From an uncultured Bacilli bacterium (GTDB taxonomy: Bacteria > Bacillota_I > Bacilli_A > RF39 > UBA660), in the NCBI GenBank assembly GCA_944333305.1, contig CALVKV010000002.1, positions 1 to 26,295 of the forward strand: a stretch of 26,295 nt of DNA, given 5' to 3'. Made by a program: the position numbers and the translations under genes. Shown here piece by piece: positions 24,959-26,295 of this stretch (positions within the stretch are counted from its first letter, which is position 1; every line of letters starts with the position of its first letter). The notes below the pieces were generated by a model. It saw only the letters and a list, made by a program, of their open reading frames with translations, did not search any database and was not told the origin of the DNA.

Positions 24959-25234
24959 TTCATTATAACTTATATTGCTTTCATAATTATTTTCATTAAT
25001 AGTATCATTACTTTCTTCTTCATCACCATTATCATTAATAAAAGATGCTACTCTAAAAAGAGTTCTTGCATTGCTAAGTAATGGTTTTACTTGATATACA
25101 ATAGGTATCGCTTGATTTATTATTCCAAGTGTTCTTTGTGTGTTATTTAAAATGTTATTCCAATTTATACCTCTTCTTGGCATATAGTTGTAATTAGGCA
25201 TTCCCATATTATACTGATTATACATAATTATCAC
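24923..25234 (-). CDS. YqfQ/VrrA-like protein
   Basis: This 103-residue protein has no assigned function. An Asn/Tyr/Met-rich N terminus (NQYNMGMPNYNYMPRRG) is followed by the conserved block INWNNILNNTQRTLGIINQA and IPIVYQVKPLLSNARTLFRV, characteristic of the YqfQ (VrrA) family of Bacilli. An acidic, Asn-rich tail follows. GTG 25234 is taken as start, since AAAAGGAG lies 5 bases upstream; ATG 25225 is 14 bases away. In Bacillus, yqfQ also lies in the yqf region with nfo. It may be spore- or envelope-related, but this is not established. Confidence 0.75.
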   Translation of the reverse strand: MIIMYNQYNMGMPNYNYMPRRGINWNNILNNTQRTLGIINQAIPIVYQVKPLLSNARTLFRVASFINDNGDEEESNDTINENNYESNISYNEKKDSNGPIFYL

Positions 25235-25275
25235 TGTTTCTCCTTTTACTTTAATATATGATTAATTTTTCCTAC

Positions 25276-25304
25276 TTGTGAATATAAAAAGAGAGTGATA
25301 TAAT
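25276..25304 (+). promoter_or_regulatory. promoter of the GspF/PilC-like gene
   Basis: TTGTGA (25276-25281) and TATAAT (25299-25304) are 17 bases apart, with TGA giving an extended -10. A start near 25311 leaves a leader of about 20 bases with AGGAGGAGAAGG. Confidence 0.8.
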
Positions 25305-25331
25305 TATTTTAAGAATAAGGAGGAGAAGGTT

Positions 25332-26295
25332 ATGGAAATAATTGCAATGCCATTTATCTTTATATATCACATAGTCCATTATATCTTACTTTCTCCTAAA
25401 CGTATTTTAAGTTATGCTTATAGTGGTGTTTTAGCAGTTGTTGATAAATTAAGTAGAGGTAAAGTAACAAAGAAGAAAAAAGAAAAGACAGAAGAAGAAA
25501 AAGCTATCCTAGAAGTAGAAGAAATGTTGAATGCTACAAAGCTAAACTCTGCTTCTAAAATAGTTATTAATAAAGAACCAGAAATTTCTTATCGTTATAA
25601 AATAAAAGGAAGCAATGGCAAGATAATAAATGGTACTTTTGAAGGACCCAATGCTGATGAAGTAAGAATGTTTTTACAAAATGAAGGGTATGAAGTCTTA
25701 GAAGTAGTGCCTCGTAAGTTTTATGATATTGATATTAATATAGGTGGTAAATTTAATTCTGCCGATCTTTCATTTTCCCTTACGCAGTTATCTACCTACT
25801 TAAAAGCTGGTATTGCCTTAATTGATTCAGTTAGAATATTAGAAAAACAAAGTGAGAAGCCAGAACAAAGAAAAGTATATCAGAAAGTTGTATATGAACT
25901 TTTAAAAGGGGAGAATCTATCTACCGCTATGGAACGCCAAGGAGATAAGTTTCCGACACTTTTAGTTAATATGATTAAAACAGCGGAGTTAACAGGTGAT
26001 TTAACTTCGGTTTTGGACGATATGGCAGACTATTATACATCTAAAGAAGAAACTAGAAAATCAATGGTATCTGCAATGACCTATCCAATAATAGTTTTAT
26101 GTATTGCCATTGGTGTTATTATCTTTATTTTAGTCAGTATTGTTCCAAGCTTTGTAGAAATGTATGAAGATAATGATGCTGAAATTCCTGCTATCACAAC
26201 CTTTGTTATGAATGCTAGTGATTTTATTGTTAATAATTATATTTTTGTAATTCTTGGTGTAGGTATTTTTATCGGCATATTTATCTATTTATATA
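25332..26295 (+). CDS. type II/IV secretion inner-membrane protein (GspF/PilC/ComGB-like), 3' partial
   Basis: The frame is open from ATG 25332 to the window end (321 codons), so the protein is incomplete. It starts with a hydrophobic segment (about 6-38) and a Lys/Glu-rich linker. A small domain (YRYKIKGSNGKIINGTFEG and FLQNEGYEVLEV, about 90-135) is seen at the N terminus of PilC-type proteins. The first T2SSF domain follows from about 145, with SFSLTQLSTYLKAGIALIDS, NMIKTAELTGDLTSVL and membrane helices near 256-276 and 299-320. It is the platform protein for pilus or pseudopilus assembly. It has its own promoter, and no ATPase gene lies upstream in the window. The pilin-like gene at 16764 could be a partner. 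Confidence 0.92.
   Translation, partial: MEIIAMPFIFIYHIVHYILLSPKRILSYAYSGVLAVVDKLSRGKVTKKKKEKTEEEKAILEVEEMLNATKLNSASKIVINKEPEISYRYKIKGSNGKIINGTFEGPNADEVRMFLQNEGYEVLEVVPRKFYDIDINIGGKFNSADLSFSLTQLSTYLKAGIALIDSVRILEKQSEKPEQRKVYQKVVYELLKGENLSTAMERQGDKFPTLLVNMIKTAELTGDLTSVLDDMADYYTSKEETRKSMVSAMTYPIIVLCIAIGVIIFILVSIVPSFVEMYEDNDAEIPAITTFVMNASDFIVNNYIFVILGVGIFIGIFIYLY

Overview
The window is an AT-rich, gene-dense piece of a low-GC Gram-positive (Bacillota) chromosome. Wall and division genes (ftsA, ftsZ, a class B PBP), the Prp/L27 pair, a T-box, an L21 leader, strong AGGAGG-type ribosome binding sites and homologues of Bacillus yqfT and yqfQ near nfo all fit that. The short ThrRS without a TGS domain, the very high AT content and the near absence of TGA stops suggest a reduced lineage near the Mollicutes/RF39/Erysipelotrichia side of Bacilli. 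That placement is inference. Proteins are full length in the standard code, so TGA is not read as Trp.

Layout. (1) 1-1050: a frameshifted Rpn-type PD-(D/E)XK nuclease/transposase remnant ending in a perfect stem-loop. (2) 1051-3510: promoter, ftsA, ftsZ and terminator (cell division). (3) 3586-7627: a surface-glycan operon with a GT4 glycosyltransferase, a split PssD/PssE glycosyltransferase whose PssE half carries a GtrA-like membrane domain, a membrane-anchored SGNH hydrolase and an unknown protein. (4) 7635-8750: L21 leader, rplU, prp, rpmA and terminator. (5) 8756-11345: obg coupled to an unknown HExxH protein. (6) 11346-11691: a compact locus with every expected part of a type I toxin-antitoxin module: a 33-residue membrane peptide on the plus strand, and on the minus strand a convergent promoter and terminator for a roughly 105-nt antisense RNA covering the peptide mRNA's 3' end. 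This is the most interesting element. (7) 11692-15883: a tRNA/rRNA modification operon (YgjP-type metallopeptidase, SpoU methyltransferase, rimM, trmD, an unknown protein, tgt). (8) 15872-17500: nfo, converging on a lone type IV pilin-like gene and a YqfT-like gene. (9) 17572-20559: class B PBP and a membrane-anchored NodB-fold protein that lacks the deacetylase catalytic residues. (10) 20567-24958: threonine T-box, rnr, thrS, bidirectional terminator. (11) 24923-26295: a YqfQ-like gene on the minus strand, then a strong promoter and a GspF/PilC-type gene cut by the window end.

The genes form short, tightly packed operons separated by hairpin terminators and extended -10 promoters. Most are housekeeping genes. 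The accessory material is the Rpn remnant, the glycan cluster and the toxin-antitoxin-like locus.
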